Source: Amblyomma americanum
Lineage: Eukaryota > Arthropoda > Arachnida > Ixodida > Ixodidae
Length of the DNA: 64,000 bases
Reading direction: 5' to 3'
NCBI RefSeq assembly: GCF_052857255.1
Contig: NC_135504.1
Coordinates: forward strand, 142,254,121-142,318,120
Below the pieces are notes generated by a model. It saw nothing but the letters and a program-made list of their open reading frames with translations. It did no database searches and had not been told where the DNA came from. Every line of letters starts with the position of its first letter. Position 1 is the stretch's first letter. The position numbers were made by a program, and so were the translations under genes. Of this stretch, positions 24,673-37,605 are shown in pieces.

Positions 24673-26868
24673 CTTGAAACACACCGCGCTGGAGAAACTC
24701 CGCGTTGGAGAAAGTCTGCGTTGGAGAAGGTCCGTGTTGGAGAAAGTCCGCGTTGGAGAAAGTCCGCGTTGGAGAAACTCCTAGTTGAAGGAAGTCCGCG
24801 TTGGAGAAAGTCCGCGCTGGACAAACTCCGCGTTGTATAAACTCCTCGCTGGAGAAACTCCGCGATGGAGAAACTCCGCGTTGGAGAAAAGTTCGCTCTG
24901 GAGAAACTCTACGCTGGAGAAACTCCGCGCTGGAGCAACTCCGCGTTGCAGAAACTCCGCGCTGGCGAAATTCCGTGCTGCATAAAATCTGCGCTGGAGA
25001 AACTCCGGGCTGGAGAAACTCCGCGCTGGAGAAACTCCGTGCTGGACAAACTCCGCGCTGGAGAAACTCTGTGTTGGAGAAACTCCGCGCTGGAGAAACT
25101 TCGCGTTGGAGAAACTCCGCGTTGAAGAAACTCCACGTTGGAGAAAGTCCGCGTTGGAGGAAGTCCGCGATGGAGAAGGTCCGCGTTGGAGAAAGTCCGC
25201 GTTGGAGAAAGTCCGCGTTGGAGAAACTCCGCGTTGTATAAACTCCGCGCTGGAGAAACTCCGCGATGGAGAAACTCCGCGACGGACAAACTCCGCGATG
25301 GAGAAACTCCGCGCTGGAGAAACTCCGTGTTGGAGAAACTCCGCGCTGGAGAAACTTAGCGTTGGAGAAACTGCGCGTTGGAGAAACTTCGCTTTGAAGA
25401 AACGGCGCGTTGGAGAAACTCCGCGTTAGAGAAACTCCGCGCTTGAAACACACCGCGCTGAAGAAACTCCGCGTTGGAGAAAGTCCGCGTCGGAGAAGGT
25501 CCGCGTTGGAGAAAGTCCGCGTTGGAGAAAATCCGTGTTGTAGAAACTCCGCCTTGGAGAAACTCCGCGACGGACAAACTCCGCGATGGAGAAACTCCGC
25601 GCTGGAGAAACTCCGCGCTGGAGAAACTCCGCGCTGGAGAAACTCCGCGCTGGAGAAACTCCGCGACGGACACACTCCGCGATGGAGAAACTCCACGTTG
25701 GAGAAAAGTCCGCTCTGGAGAAACTCTACGCTGAAGAAACCCCGCGCTGGAGCAACTCCGCGTTGGAGAAACTCCGCGCTGGAGAAACTCCGTGCTGGAC
25801 AAACTCCGCGCTGGAGAAACTCTGTGTTGGAGAAACTCCGCGCTGGAGAAACTCCGCGTTGGAGAAAGTCCACGTTGGTGAAGGTCCGTGTTGGAGAAAG
25901 TCCGCGTTGGAGAAAGTCCGCGTTTGAGAAAGTCCGCGTTGGAGAGAGTCCGCGATGGAGAAACTCCGCGCTGGAGAAACTCCGCGTTTGAGAAACTCTG
26001 AACTGGAGAAACTCCGCGATGGAGACACTCCGCGCTGGAGAAACTCCGCGCTGGAGAAACTCCGTGTTGGAGAAACTCCGTGTTGGAGAAACTTCGCGTT
26101 GGAGAAACTCCGCCTTGGAGAAACTTCGCTTTGAAGGAACGGCGCGTTGGAGAAACTCCGTGCTGGACAAACTCCGCGCTGGAGAAATTCCGTGTTGGAG
26201 AAACTCCGCGCTGGAGAAACTTCGCGTTGGAGAAACTCCACGTTGGAGAAAAGTCCGCTCTGGAGAAACTCTACGCTGAAGAAACTCCGCGCTGGAGCAA
26301 CTCCGCGTTGGAGAAACTCCGCGCTGGAGAAACTCCGTGCTGCATAAAATCTGCGCTGGAGAAACTCCGGGCTGGAGAAACTCCGTGCTGGACAAACTCC
26401 GCGCTGGAGAAACTCCGGGCTGGAGAAACTCCGCGACGGACAAACTCCGCGACGTAGAAACTCCGCGTTGGAGAAAAGTTCGCTCTGGAGAAACTCTACG
26501 CTGGACAAACTCCGCGCTGGCGAAATTCTGTGCTGCATAAAATCTGCGCTGGAGAAACTCCGGGCTGGAGAAACTCCGCGCTGGAGAAACTCCGTGCTGG
26601 ACAAACTCCGCGCTGGAGAAACTCCGTGTTGGAGAAACTCCGAGCTGGAGAAACTTCGCGTTGGAGAAACTGCGCGTTGGAGAAACTCCACGTTGGAGAA
26701 AGTCCGCGTTGGAGAAAGTCCGCGATGGAGAAGGTCCGCGTTGGAGAAAGTCCGCGTTGGAGAAAGTCCGCGTTGGAGAAACTCAGCGTTGTATAAACTC
26801 CGCGCTGGAGAAACTTCGCTTTGAAGAAACGGCGCGTTGGAGAAACTCCGCGTTAGAGAAACTCCGCG

Positions 26869-27044
26869 CTTGAAACACACCGCGCTGGAGAAGCTCCGCG
26901 TTGGAGAAAGTCCGCGTCGGAGAAGATCCGCGTTGGAGAAAGTCCGCGTTGGAGAAAATCCGTGTTGTAGAAACTCCGCCTTGGAGAAACTTCGCGTTGA
27001 AGAAACGGCGCGTTGGAGATACTCCGCGTTGGAGAAACTACGCG
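26869..27044. repeat. 176-bp cassette, type I
   Basis: Has gagaagctcc like 22,032 and a further private base in cggagaagatccg. Confidence 0.83.
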
Positions 27045-27629
27045 CTTGAAACACACCGCGCTGGAGAAACTCCGCGTTGCAGAAAGTCCGCGTTGGAGAA
27101 GGTCCGCGTTGGAGAAAGTCCGCGTTGGAGAAAGTCCGCGTTGGAGAAACTCCGCGTTGAAGAAAGTCCGAGTTGGAGAAAGTCCGCGCTGGAGAAACTC
27201 TGCGTTGTATAAACTCCGCGCTGGAGAAACTCCGCGATGGAGAAACTCCGCGACGAACAAACTCCGCGATGGAGAAACTCCGCGTTGGAGAAAAGTCCGC
27301 TCTGGAGAAACTCTACGCTGAAGAAACTCCGCGCTGGAGCAACTCCGCGTTGGAGAAACTCCGCACTGGAGAAACTCCGTGCTGCATAAAATCTGCGCTG
27401 GAGAAACCCCGGGCTGGAGAACTCCGCGCTGGAGAAACTCCGTGCTGGACAAACTCCGCGCTGGAGAAACTCCGTGTTGGAGAAACACCGCGCTGGAGAA
27501 ACTCCGCGTTGGAGAAAGTCCACGTTGGAGAAGGTCCGCGTTGGAGAAAGTCCGCGTTGGAGAAAGTCCGCGTTTGAGAAAGTTCGCGTTGGAGAGAGTC
27601 CGCGATGGAGGAACTCCGCGCTGGAGAAA

Positions 27630-30600
27630 CTCCGCGTTTGAGAAACTCTGAACTGGAGAAACTCCGCGATGGAGACACTCCGCGCTGGAGAAACTCCACG
27701 TTGGAGAAAGTCCGCGTTGGAGAAAGTTCGCGATGGAGAAGGTCCGCGTTGGAGAAAGTCCGCGTTGGAGAAACTCCGCGTTGTATAAACTCCGCGCTGG
27801 AGAAACTCCGCGATGGAGAAACTCCGCGACGGAGAAACTCCGCGATGGAGAAACTCCGCGCTGGAGAAACTCCGTGTTGGAGAAACTCCGCGCTGGAGAA
27901 ACTTCGCGATGGAGAAACTGCGCGTTGGAGAAACTTCGCTTTGAAGAAACGGCGCGTTGGAGAAACTCCACGTTGGAGAAACTCCGCGCTTGAAACACAC
28001 CGCGCTGGAGAAACTCCGCGTTGGAGAAAGTCCGCGTTGGAGAAGGTCCGCGTTGTATAAACTCCTCGCTGGAGAAACTCCGCGATGGAGAAACTCCGCG
28101 ACGGACAAACTCCGCGATGGAGAAACTCCACGTTGGAGAAAAGTCCGCGTTGGAGAAACTCCGCGCTGGCGAAATTCCGTGCTGCATAAAATCTGCGCTG
28201 GAGAAACTCCGGGCTGGAGAAACTCCGCGCTGGAGAAACTCCGTGCTGGACAAACTCCGCGCTGGAGAAACTCTGTGTTGGAGAAACTCCGCGCTGGAGA
28301 AACTTCGCGTTGGAGAAACTCCGCGTTGGAGAAACTCCACGTTGGAGAAAGTCCGCGTTGGAGGAAGTCCGCGATGGAGAAGGTCCGCGTTGGAGAAAGT
28401 CCGCGTCGGAGAAGGTCCGCGTTGGAGAAAGTCCGCGTTGGAGACAATCCGTGTTGTAGAAACTCCGCCTTGGAGAAACTCCGCGACGGACAAACTCCGC
28501 GATGGAGAAACTCCGCGCTGGAGAAACTCCGCGCTGGAGAAACTCCGCGCTGGAGAAACTCCGCGATGGAGAAACTCCGCGACGGACAAACTCCGCGATG
28601 GAGAAACTCCACGTTGGAGAAAAGTCCGCTCTGGAGAAACTCTACGCTGAAGAAACTCCGCGCTGGAGCAACTCCGCGTTGGAGAAACTCCGCGCTGGAG
28701 AAACTCCGTGCTGGACAAACTCCGCGCTGGAGAAACTCTGTGTTGGAGAAACTCCGCGCTGGAGAAACTCCGCGTTGGAGAAAGTCCACGTTGGAGAAGG
28801 TCCGTGTTGGAGAAAGTCCGCGTTGGAGAAAGTCCGCGTTGGAGAAAGTCCGCGTTTGAGAAAGTCCGCGTTGGAGAGAGTCCGCGATGGAGAAACTCCG
28901 CGCTGGAGAAACTCCGCGTTTGAGAAACTCTGAACTGGAGAAACTCAGCGATGGAGACACTCCGCGCTGGAGAAACTCCGCGCTGGAGAAACTCCGTGTT
29001 GGAGAAACTCCGTGTTGGAGAAACTTCGCGTTGGAGAAACTCCGCCTTGGAGAAACTTCGCTTTGAAGGAACGGCGCGTTGGAGAAACTCCGTGCTGGAC
29101 AAACTCCGCGCTGGAGAAATTCCGTGTTGGAGAAACTCCGCGCTGGAGAAACTTCGCGTTGGAGAAACTGCGCGTTGGAGAAACTCCGCGTTGGAGAAAC
29201 TCCACGTTGGATAAAGTCCGCGTTGGAGAAAGTCCGCGATGGAGAAGGTCCGCGTTGGAGAAAGTCCGCGTTGGATTACTCCGCGTTGTATAAACTCCGC
29301 GCTGGAGAAACTCCGCGATGGAGAAACTCCGCGACGGACAAACTCCGCGATGGAGAAACTCCGCGCTGGAGAAACTCCGTGTTGGAGAAACTCCGCGCTG
29401 GAGAAAATCCGTGTTGTAGAAACTCCGCCTTGGAGAAACTTCGCGTTGAAGAAACGGCGCGTTGGAGATACTCCGCGTTGGAGAAACTACGCGCTTGAAA
29501 CACACCGCGCTGGAGAAACTCCGCGTTGGAGAAAGTCCGCGTTGGAGAAGGTCCGCGTTGGAGAAAGTCCGCGTTGGAGAAAGTCCGCGTTGAAGAAAGT
29601 CCGAGTTGGAGAAAGTCCGCGCTGGAGAAAGTCCGCGTTGAAGAAAGTCCGAGTTGGAGAAACTCCGCGCTGGAGAAACTCCGCGATGGAGAAACTCCGC
29701 GACGGACAAACTCCGCGATGGAGAAACTCCGCGTTGGAGAAAAGTCCGCTCTGGAGAAACTCTACGCTGAAGAAACTCCGCGCTGGAGCAACTCCGTGCT
29801 GGACAAACTCCGCGCTGGAGAAACTCCGTGTTGGAGAAACTCCGCGCTGGAGAAACTCCGCGTTGGAGAAAGTCCACGTTGGAGAAGGTCCGTGTTGGAG
29901 AAAGTCCGCGTTGGAGAAAGTCCGCGTTTGAGAAAGTCCGCGTTGGAGAGAGTCCGCGATGGAGAAACTCCGCGCTGGAGAAACTCCGCGTTTGAGAAAC
30001 TCTGAACTGGAGAAACTCCGCGATGGAGACACTCCGCGCTGGAGAAACTCCGCGCTGGAGAAACTCCGTCTTGGAGAAACTCCGTGTTGGGGAAACTTCG
30101 CGTTGGAGAAACTCCGCCTTGGAGAAACTTCGCTTTGAAGGAACGGCGCGTTGGAGAAACTCCGTGCTGGACAAACTCCGCGCTGGAGAAACTCCGTTTT
30201 GGAGAAACTCCGCGCTGGAGAAACTTCGCGTTGGAGAAACTGCGCGTTGGAGAAACTCCGCGTTGGAGAAACTCCACGTTGGAGAAAGTCTGCGTTGGAG
30301 AAAGTCCGCGATGGAGAAGGTCCGCGTTGGAGAAAGTCCGCGTTGGAGAAAGTCCGCGTTGGATTAACTCCGCGTTGTATAAACTCCGCGCTGGAGAAAC
30401 TCCGCGATGGAGAAACTCCGCGACAGACAAACTCCGCGATGGAGAAACTCCGCGCTGGAGAAACTCCGTGTTGGAGAAACTCCGCGCTGGAGAAAATTTG
30501 TGTTGTAGAAACTCCGCCTTGGAGAAACTTCGCGTTGATGAAACGGCGCGTTGGAGATACTCCGCGTTGGAGAAACTACGCGCTTGAAACACACCGCGCT

Positions 30601-31490
30601 GGAGAAACTCCGCGTTGGAGAAAGTCCGCGTTGGAGAAGGTCCGCGTTGGAGAAAGTCCGCGTTGGAGAAAGTCCGCGTTGAAGAAAGTCCGAGTTGGAG
30701 AAAGTCCGCGCTGGAGAAACTCTGCGTTGTATAAACTCCGCGCTGGAGAAACTCCGCGATGGAGAAACTCCGCGACGGACAAACTCCGCGATGGAGAAAC
30801 TCCGCGTTGGAGAAAAGTCCGCTCTGGAGAAACTCTACGCTGAAGAAACTCCGCGCTGGAGCAACTCCGCGTTGGAGAAACTCCGCGCTGGAGAAACTCC
30901 GTGCTGCATAAAATCTGCGCTGGAGAAACTCCGGGCTGGAGAACTCCGCGCTGGAGAAACTCCGTGCTGGACAAAGTCCGCGCTGGAGAAACTCCGTGTT
31001 GAAGAAACTCCGCGCTGGAGAAACTCCGCGTTGGAGAAACTCCGCGCTTGAAACACACCGCGCTGGAGAAACTCCGCGTTGGAGAAAGTCCGCGTCGGAG
31101 AAGGTCCGCGTTGGAGAAAGTCCACGTTGGAGAAACTCCGCGTTGAAGAAAGTGCGCGTTGGAGAAAGTCCGCACTGGAGAAACTCCGCGTTGTATAAAC
31201 TCCGCGATGAAGAAAGCTCTACGCTGAAGAAACTCCGCGCTAGAGCAACTCCGCGTTCGAGAAACTCCGCGCTGGAGAAACTCCGTGCTGCACAAAATCT
31301 GCGCTGGAGAAACTCCGGGCTGGAGAAACTCCGTGTTGGAGAATCTCCGCGCTGGAGAAACTTCGCGTTGGAGAAACTGCGCGTTGAAGAAACTCCACGT
31401 TGGAGAAACTCCGCGTTGGAGAAAGTCCGCGTTGGAGAAAGTCCGCGTTGGAGAGTGTCCGCGATGGAGAAACTCCGCGCTGGAGAAACT
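27630..31490. repeat. 3.9-kb repeat, copy 1
   Basis: Matches 34,002-37,605. The offset is 6,372 before 27,990, 6,548 after the missing 176-bp cassette, 6,564 through most of the A module, then 6,548 and 6,500. At 27,965-27,995 the sequence is a hybrid junction lacking the cassette. It contains one A module (gttggattactcc near 29,274) and one B module (gttggattaactcc near 30,360). Confidence 0.78.
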
Positions 31491-31527
31491 CCGCGTTTGA
31501 GAAACTCTGAACTGGAGAAACTCCGCG
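28951..31527. repeat. 2,577-bp A+B tandem repeat, copy 1
   Basis: From the gatggagacactcc monomer onward it matches 31,528 onward at a constant offset of 2,577 bp for about 2 kb. The A to B step inside it is 1,072 bp (28,951 to 30,023), exactly 67 monomers. Confidence 0.83.
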
Positions 31528-34060
31528 ATGGAGACACTCCGCGCTGGAGAAACTCCGCGCTGGAGAAACTCCGTGTTGGAGAAACTCCGTGTTGGAGAAA
31601 CTTCGCGTTGGAGAAACTCCGCCTTGGAGAAACTTCGCTTTGAAGGAACGGCGCGTTGGAGAAACTCCGTGCTGGACAAACTCCGCGCTGGAGAAATTCC
31701 GTGTTGGAGAAACTCCGCGCTGGAGAAACTTCGCGTTGGAGAAACTGCGCGTTGGAGAAACTCCGCGTTGGAGAAACTCCACGTTGGATAAAGTCCGCGT
31801 TGGAGAAAGTCCGCGATGGAGAAGGTCCGCGTTGGAGAAAATCCGCGTTGGATTACTCCGCGTTGTATAAACTCCGCGCTGGAGAAACTCCGCGATGGAG
31901 AAACTCCGCGACGGACAAACTCCGCGATGGAGAAACTCCGCGCTGGAGAAACTCCGTGTTGGAGAAACTCCGCGCTGGAGAAAATCCGTGTTGTAGAAAC
32001 TCCGCCTTGGAGAAACTTCGCGTTGAAGAAACGGCGCGTTGGAGATACTCCGCGTTGGAGAAACTACGCGCTTGAAACACACCGCGCTGGAGAAACTCCG
32101 CGTTGGAGAAAGTCCGCGTTGGAGAAGGTCCGCGTTGGAGAAAGTCCGCGTTGGAGAAAGTCCGCGTTGAAGAAAGTCCGAGTTGGAGAAAGTCCGCGCT
32201 GGAGAAAGTCCGCGTTGAAGAAAGTCCGAGTTGGAGAAACTCCGCGCTGGAGAAACTCCGCGATGGAGAAACTCCGCGACGGACAAACTCCGCGATGGAG
32301 AAACTCCGCGTTGGAGAAAAGTCCGCTCTGGAGAAACTCTACGCTGAAGAAACTCCGCGCTGGAGCAACTCCGTGCTGGACAAACTCCGCGCTGGAGAAA
32401 CTCCGTGTTGGAGAAACTCCGCGCTGGAGAAACTCCGCGTTGGAGAAAGTCCACGTTGGAGAAGGTCCGTGTTGGAGAAAGTCCGCGTTGGAGAAAGTCC
32501 GCGTTTGAGAAAGTCCGCGTTGGAGAGAGTCCGCGATGGAGAAACTCCGCGCTGGAGAAACTCCGCGTTTGAGAAACTCTGAACTGGAGAAACTCCGCGA
32601 TGGAGACACTCCGCGCTGGAGAAACTCCGCGCTGGAGAAACTCCGTCTTGGAGAAACTCCGTGTTGGGGAAACTTCGCGTTGGAGAAACTCCGCCTTGGA
32701 GAAACTTCGCTTTGAAGGAACGGCGCGTTGGAGAAACTCCGTGCTGGACAAACTCCGCGCTGGAGAAACTCCGTTTTGGAGAAACTCCGCGCTGGAGAAA
32801 CTTCGCGTTGGAGAAACTGCGCGTTGGAGAAACTCCGCGTTGGAGAAACTCCACGTTGGAGAAAGTCTGCGTTGGAGAAAGTCCGCGATGGAGAAGGTCC
32901 GCGTTGGAGAAAGTCCGCGTTGGAGAAAGTCCGCGTTGGATTAACTCCGCGTTGTATAAACTCCGCGCTGGAGAAACTCCGCGATGGAGAAACTCCGCGA
33001 CAGACAAACTCCGCGATGGAGAAACTCCGCGCTGGAGAAACTCCGTGTTGGAGAAACTCCGCGCTGGAGAAAATTTGTGTTGTAGAAACTCCGCCTTGGA
33101 GAAACTTCGCGTTGATGAAACGGCGCGTTGGAGATACTCCGCGTTGGAGAAACTACGCGCTTGAAACACACCGCGCTGGAGAAACTCCGCGTTGGAGAAA
33201 GTCCGCGTTGGAGAAGGTCCGCGTTGGAGAAAGTCCGCGTTGGAGAAAGTCCGCGTTGAAGAAAGTCCGAGTTGGAGAAAGTCCGCGCTGGAGAAACTCT
33301 GCGTTGTATAAACTCCGCGCTGGAGAAACTCCGCGATGGAGAAACTCCGTGACGGACAAACTCCGCGATGGAGAAACTCCGCGTTGGAGAAAAGTCCGCT
33401 CTGGAGAAACTCTACGCTGAAGAAACTCCGCGCTGGAGCAACTCCGCGTTGGAGAAACTCCGCGCTGGAGAAACTCCGTGCTGCATAAAATCTGCGCTGG
33501 AGAAACTCCGGGCTGGAGAACTCCGCGCTGGAGAAACTCCGCGTTGGAGAAACTCCGCGCTTGAAACACACCGCGCTGGAGAAACTCCGCGTTGGAGAAA
33601 GTCCGCGTCGGAGAAGGTCCGCGTTGGAGAAAGTCCACGTTGGAGAAACTCCGCGTTGAAGAAAGTGCGCGTTGGAGAAAGTCCGCACTGGAGAAACTCC
33701 GCGTTGTATAAACTCCGCGATGAAGAAAGCTCTACGCTGAAGAAACTCCGCGCTAGAGCAACTCCGCGTTCGAGAAACTCCGCGCTGGAGAAACTCCGTG
33801 CTGCACAAAATCTGCGCTGGAGAAACTCCGGGCTGGAGAAACTCCGTGTTGGAGAATCTCCGCGCTGGAGAAACTTCGCGTTGGAGAAACTGCGCGTTGA
33901 AGAAACTCCACGTTGGAGAAACTCCGCGTTGGAGAAAGTCCGCGTTGGAGAAAGTCCGCGTTGGAGAGTGTCCGCGATGGAGAAACTCCGCGCTGGAGAA
34001 ACTCCGCGTTTGAGAAACTCTGAACTGGAGAAACTCCGCGATGGAGACACTCCGCGCTGG
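31528..34060. repeat. 2,577-bp A+B tandem repeat, copy 2
   Basis: Same order of variants as copy 1, including gttgatgaaacgg (30,535 and 33,113). Near 33,540 it lacks 64 bp (four monomers), changing the offset from 2,577 to 2,513. Similarity ends near 34,060, where left-type sequence (ctccacgttggagaaagtcc) takes over. Confidence 0.83.
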
Positions 34061-37000
34061 AGAAACTCCACGTTGGAGAAAGTCCGCGTTGGAGAAAGTT
34101 CGCGATGGAGAAGGTCCGCGTTGGAGAAAGTCCGCGTTGGAGAAACTCCGCGTTGTATAAACTCCGCGCTGGAGAAACTCCGCGATGGAGAAACTCCGCG
34201 ACGGAGAAACTCCGCGATGGAGAAACTCCGCGCTGGAGAAACTCCGTGTTGGAGAAACTCCGCGCTGGAGAAACTTCGCGATGGAGAAACTGCGCGTTGG
34301 AGAAACTTCGCTTTGAAGAAACGGCGCGTTGGAGAAACTCCACGTTAGAGAAACTCCGCGCTTGAAACACACCGCGCTGGAGAAACTCCGCGTTGGAGGA
34401 AGTCCGCGTCGGAGAAGGTCCGCGTTGGAGAAAGTCCGCGTTGGAGAAAATCCGTGTTGTAGAAACTCCGCCTTGGAGAAACTTCGCGTTGAAGAAACGG
34501 CGCGTTGGAGATACTCCGCGTTGGAGAAACTCCGCGCTTGAAACACACCGCGCTGGAGAAACTCCGCGTTGGAGAAAGTCCGCGTTGGAGAAGGTCCGCG
34601 TTGTATAAACTCCTCGCTGGAGAAACTCCGCGATGGAGAAACTCCGCGACGGACAAGCTCCGCGATGTAGAAACTCCGCGTTGGAGAAAAGTTCGCTCTG
34701 GAGAAACTCTACGCTGGAGAAACTCCGCGCTGGAGCAACTCCGCGTTGGAGAAACTCCGCGCTGGCGAAATTCCGTGCTGCATAAAATCTGCGCTGGAGA
34801 AACTCCGGGCTGGAGAAACTCCGCGCTGGAGAAACTCCGTGCTGGACAAACTCCGCGCTGGAGAAACTCTGTGTTGGAGAAACTCCGCGCTGGAGAAACT
34901 CCACGTTGGAGAAAGTCCGCGTTGGAGGAAGTCCGCGATGGAGAAGGTCCGCGTTGGAGAAAGTCCGCGTCGGAGAAGGTCCGCGTTGGAGAAAGTCCGC
35001 GTTGGAGAAAATCCGTGTTGTAGAAACTCCGCCTTAGAGAAACTCCGCGACGGACAAACTCCGCGATGGAGAAACTCCGCGCTGGAGAAACTCCGCGCTG
35101 GAGAAACTCCGCGCTGGAGAAACTCCGCGATGGAGAAACTCCGCGACGGACAAACTCCGCGATGGAGAAACTCCACGTTGGAGAAAAGTCCGCTCTGGAG
35201 AAACTCTACGCTGAAGAAACTCCGCGCTGGAGCAACTCCGCGTTGGAGAAACTCCGCGCTGGAGAAACTCCGTGCTGGACAAACTCCGCGCTGGAGAAAC
35301 TCTGTGTTGGAGAAACTCCGCGCTGGAGAAACTCCGCGTTGGAGAAATTTCACGTTGGAGAAGGTCCGTGTTGGAGAAAGTCCGCGTTGGAGAAAGTCCG
35401 CGTTGGAGAAAGTCCGCGTTTGAGAAAGTCCGCGTTGGAGAGAGTCCGCGATGGAGAAACTCCGCGCTGGAGAAACTCCGCGTTTGAGAAACTCTGAACT
35501 GGAGAAACTCAGCGATGGAGACACTCCGCGCTGGAGAAACTCCGCGCTGGAGAAACTCCGTGTTGGAGAAACTCCGTGTTGGAGAAACTTCGGGTTGGAG
35601 AAACTCCGCCTTGGAGAAACTTCGCTTTGAAGGAACGGCGCGTTGGAGAAACTCCGTGCTGGACAAACTCCGCGCTGGAGAAATTCCGTGTTGGAGAAAC
35701 TCCGCGCTGGAGAAACTTCGCGTTGGAGAAACTGCGCGTTGGAGAAACTCCGCGTTGGAGAAACTCCACGTTGGATAAAGTCCGCGTTGGAGAAAGTCCG
35801 CGATGGAGAAGGTCCGCGTTGGAGAAAGTCCGTGTTGGATTACTCCGCGTTGTATAAACTCCGCGCTGGAGAAACTCCGCGATGGAGAAACTCCGTGACG
35901 GACAAACTCCGCGATGGAGAAACTCCGCGCTGGAGAAACTCCGTGTTGGAGAAACTCCGCGCTGGAGAAAATCCGTGTTGTAGAAACTCCGCCTTGGAGA
36001 AACTTCGCGTTGAAGAAACGGCGCGTTGGAGATACTCCGCGTTGGAGAAACTACGCGCTTGAAACACACCGCGCTGGAGAAACTCCGCGTTGGAGAAAGT
36101 CCGCGTTGGAGAAGGTCCGCGTTGGAGAAAGTCCGCGTTGAAGAAAGTCCGAGTTGGAGAAAGTCCGCGCTGGAGAAAGTCCGCGTTGAAGAAAGTCCGA
36201 GTTGGAGAAACTCCGCGCTGGAGAAACTCCGCGATGGAGAAACTCCGCGACGGACAAACTCCGCGATGGAGAAACTCCGCGTTGGAGAAAAGTCCGCTCT
36301 GGAGAAACTCTACGCTGAAGAAACTCCGCGCTGGAGCAACTCCGTGCTGGACAAACTCCGCGCTGGAGAAACTCCGTGTTGGAGAAACTCCGCGCTGGAG
36401 AAACTCCGCGTTGGAGAAAGTCCACGTTGGAGAAGGTCCGTGTTGGAGAAAGTCCGCGTTGGAGAAAGTCCGCGTTTGAGAAAGTCCGCGTTGGAGAGAG
36501 TCCGCGATGGAGAAACTCCGCGCTGGAGAAACTCCGCGTTTGAGAAACTCTGAACTGGAGAAACTCCGCGATGGAGACACTCCGCGCTGGAGAAACTCCG
36601 CGCTGGAGAAACTCCGTCTTGGAGAAACTCCGTGTTGGGGAAACTTCGCGTTGGAGAAACTCCGCCTTGGAGAAACTTCGCTTTGAAGGAACGGCGCGTT
36701 GGAGAAACTCCGTGCTGGACAAACTCCGCGCTGGAGAAACTCCGTTTTGGAGAAACTCCGCGCTGGAGAAACTTCGCGTTGGAGAAACTGCGCGTTGGAG
36801 AAACTCCGCGTTGGAGAAACTCCACGTTGGAGAAAGTCTGCGTTGGAGAAAGTCCGCGTTGGATTAACTCCGCGTTGTATAAACTCCGCGCTGGAGAAAC
36901 TCCGCGATGGAGAAACTCCGCGACAGACAAACTCCGCGATGGAGAAACTCCGCGCTGGAGAAACTCCGTGTTGGAGAAACTCCGCGCTGGAGAAAATTTG

Positions 37001-37605
37001 TGTTGTAGAAACTCCGCCTTGGAGAAACTTCGCGTTGATGAAACGGCGCGTTGGAGATACTCCGCGTTGGAGAAACTACGCGCTTGAAACACACCGCGCT
37101 GGAGAAACTCCGCGTTGGAGAAAGTCCGCGTTGGAGAAGGTCCGCGTTGGAGAAAGTCCGCGTTGGAGAAAGTCCGCGTTGAAGAAAGTCCGAGTTGGAG
37201 AAAGTCCGCGCTGGAGAAACTCTGCGTTGTATAAACTCCGCGCTGGAGAAACTCCGCGATGGAGAAACTCCGCGACGGACAAACTCCGCGATGGAGAAAC
37301 TCCGCGTTGGAGAAAAGTCCGCTCTGGAGAAACTCTACGCTGAAGAAACTCCGCGCTGGAGCAACTCCGCGTTGGAGAAACTCCGCGCTGGAGAAACTCC
37401 GTGATGCATAAAATCTGCGCTGGAGAAACTCCGGGCTAGAGAAACTCCGTGTTGGAGAATCTCCGCGCTGGAGAAACTTCGCATTGGAGAAACTGCGCGT
37501 TGAAGAAACTCCACGTTGGAGAAACTCCGCGTTGGAGAAAGTCCGCGTTGGAGAAAGTCTGCGTTGGAGAGTGTCCGCGATGGAGAAACTCCGCGCTGGA
37601 GAAAC
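34002..37605. repeat. 3.9-kb repeat, copy 2
   Basis: Counterpart of 27,630-31,490. It retains the full 176-bp cassette at 34,361-34,536 that copy 1 lacks, and has 48 bp fewer in the B module near 36,860. About 400 bp are missing near 37,400-37,450, after which 37,499-37,605 again matches 31,384-31,490. Confidence 0.75.
34361..34536. repeat. 176-bp cassette, type I, absent from the paralogous site at 27.98 kb
   Basis: Reference form with one change (gttggaggaagtcc). In the paralogous repeat this whole cassette is missing and only a single hybrid landmark remains. Confidence 0.86.

Larger units (their letters stand above)
24306..27629. repeat. Left-type satellite segment
   Basis: From 24,306 to about 25,430 it is a further 860-bp-type module, matching 7,960-9,110 at an offset near 16,346. 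From about 25,410 to 25,760 it follows 13,868-14,215 (offset 11,542). From about 26,290 to 27,629 it follows 12,260-13,540 (offsets 14,026 then 14,090). It is thus a mosaic of sequence found in the first 14 kb. Confidence 0.7.
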
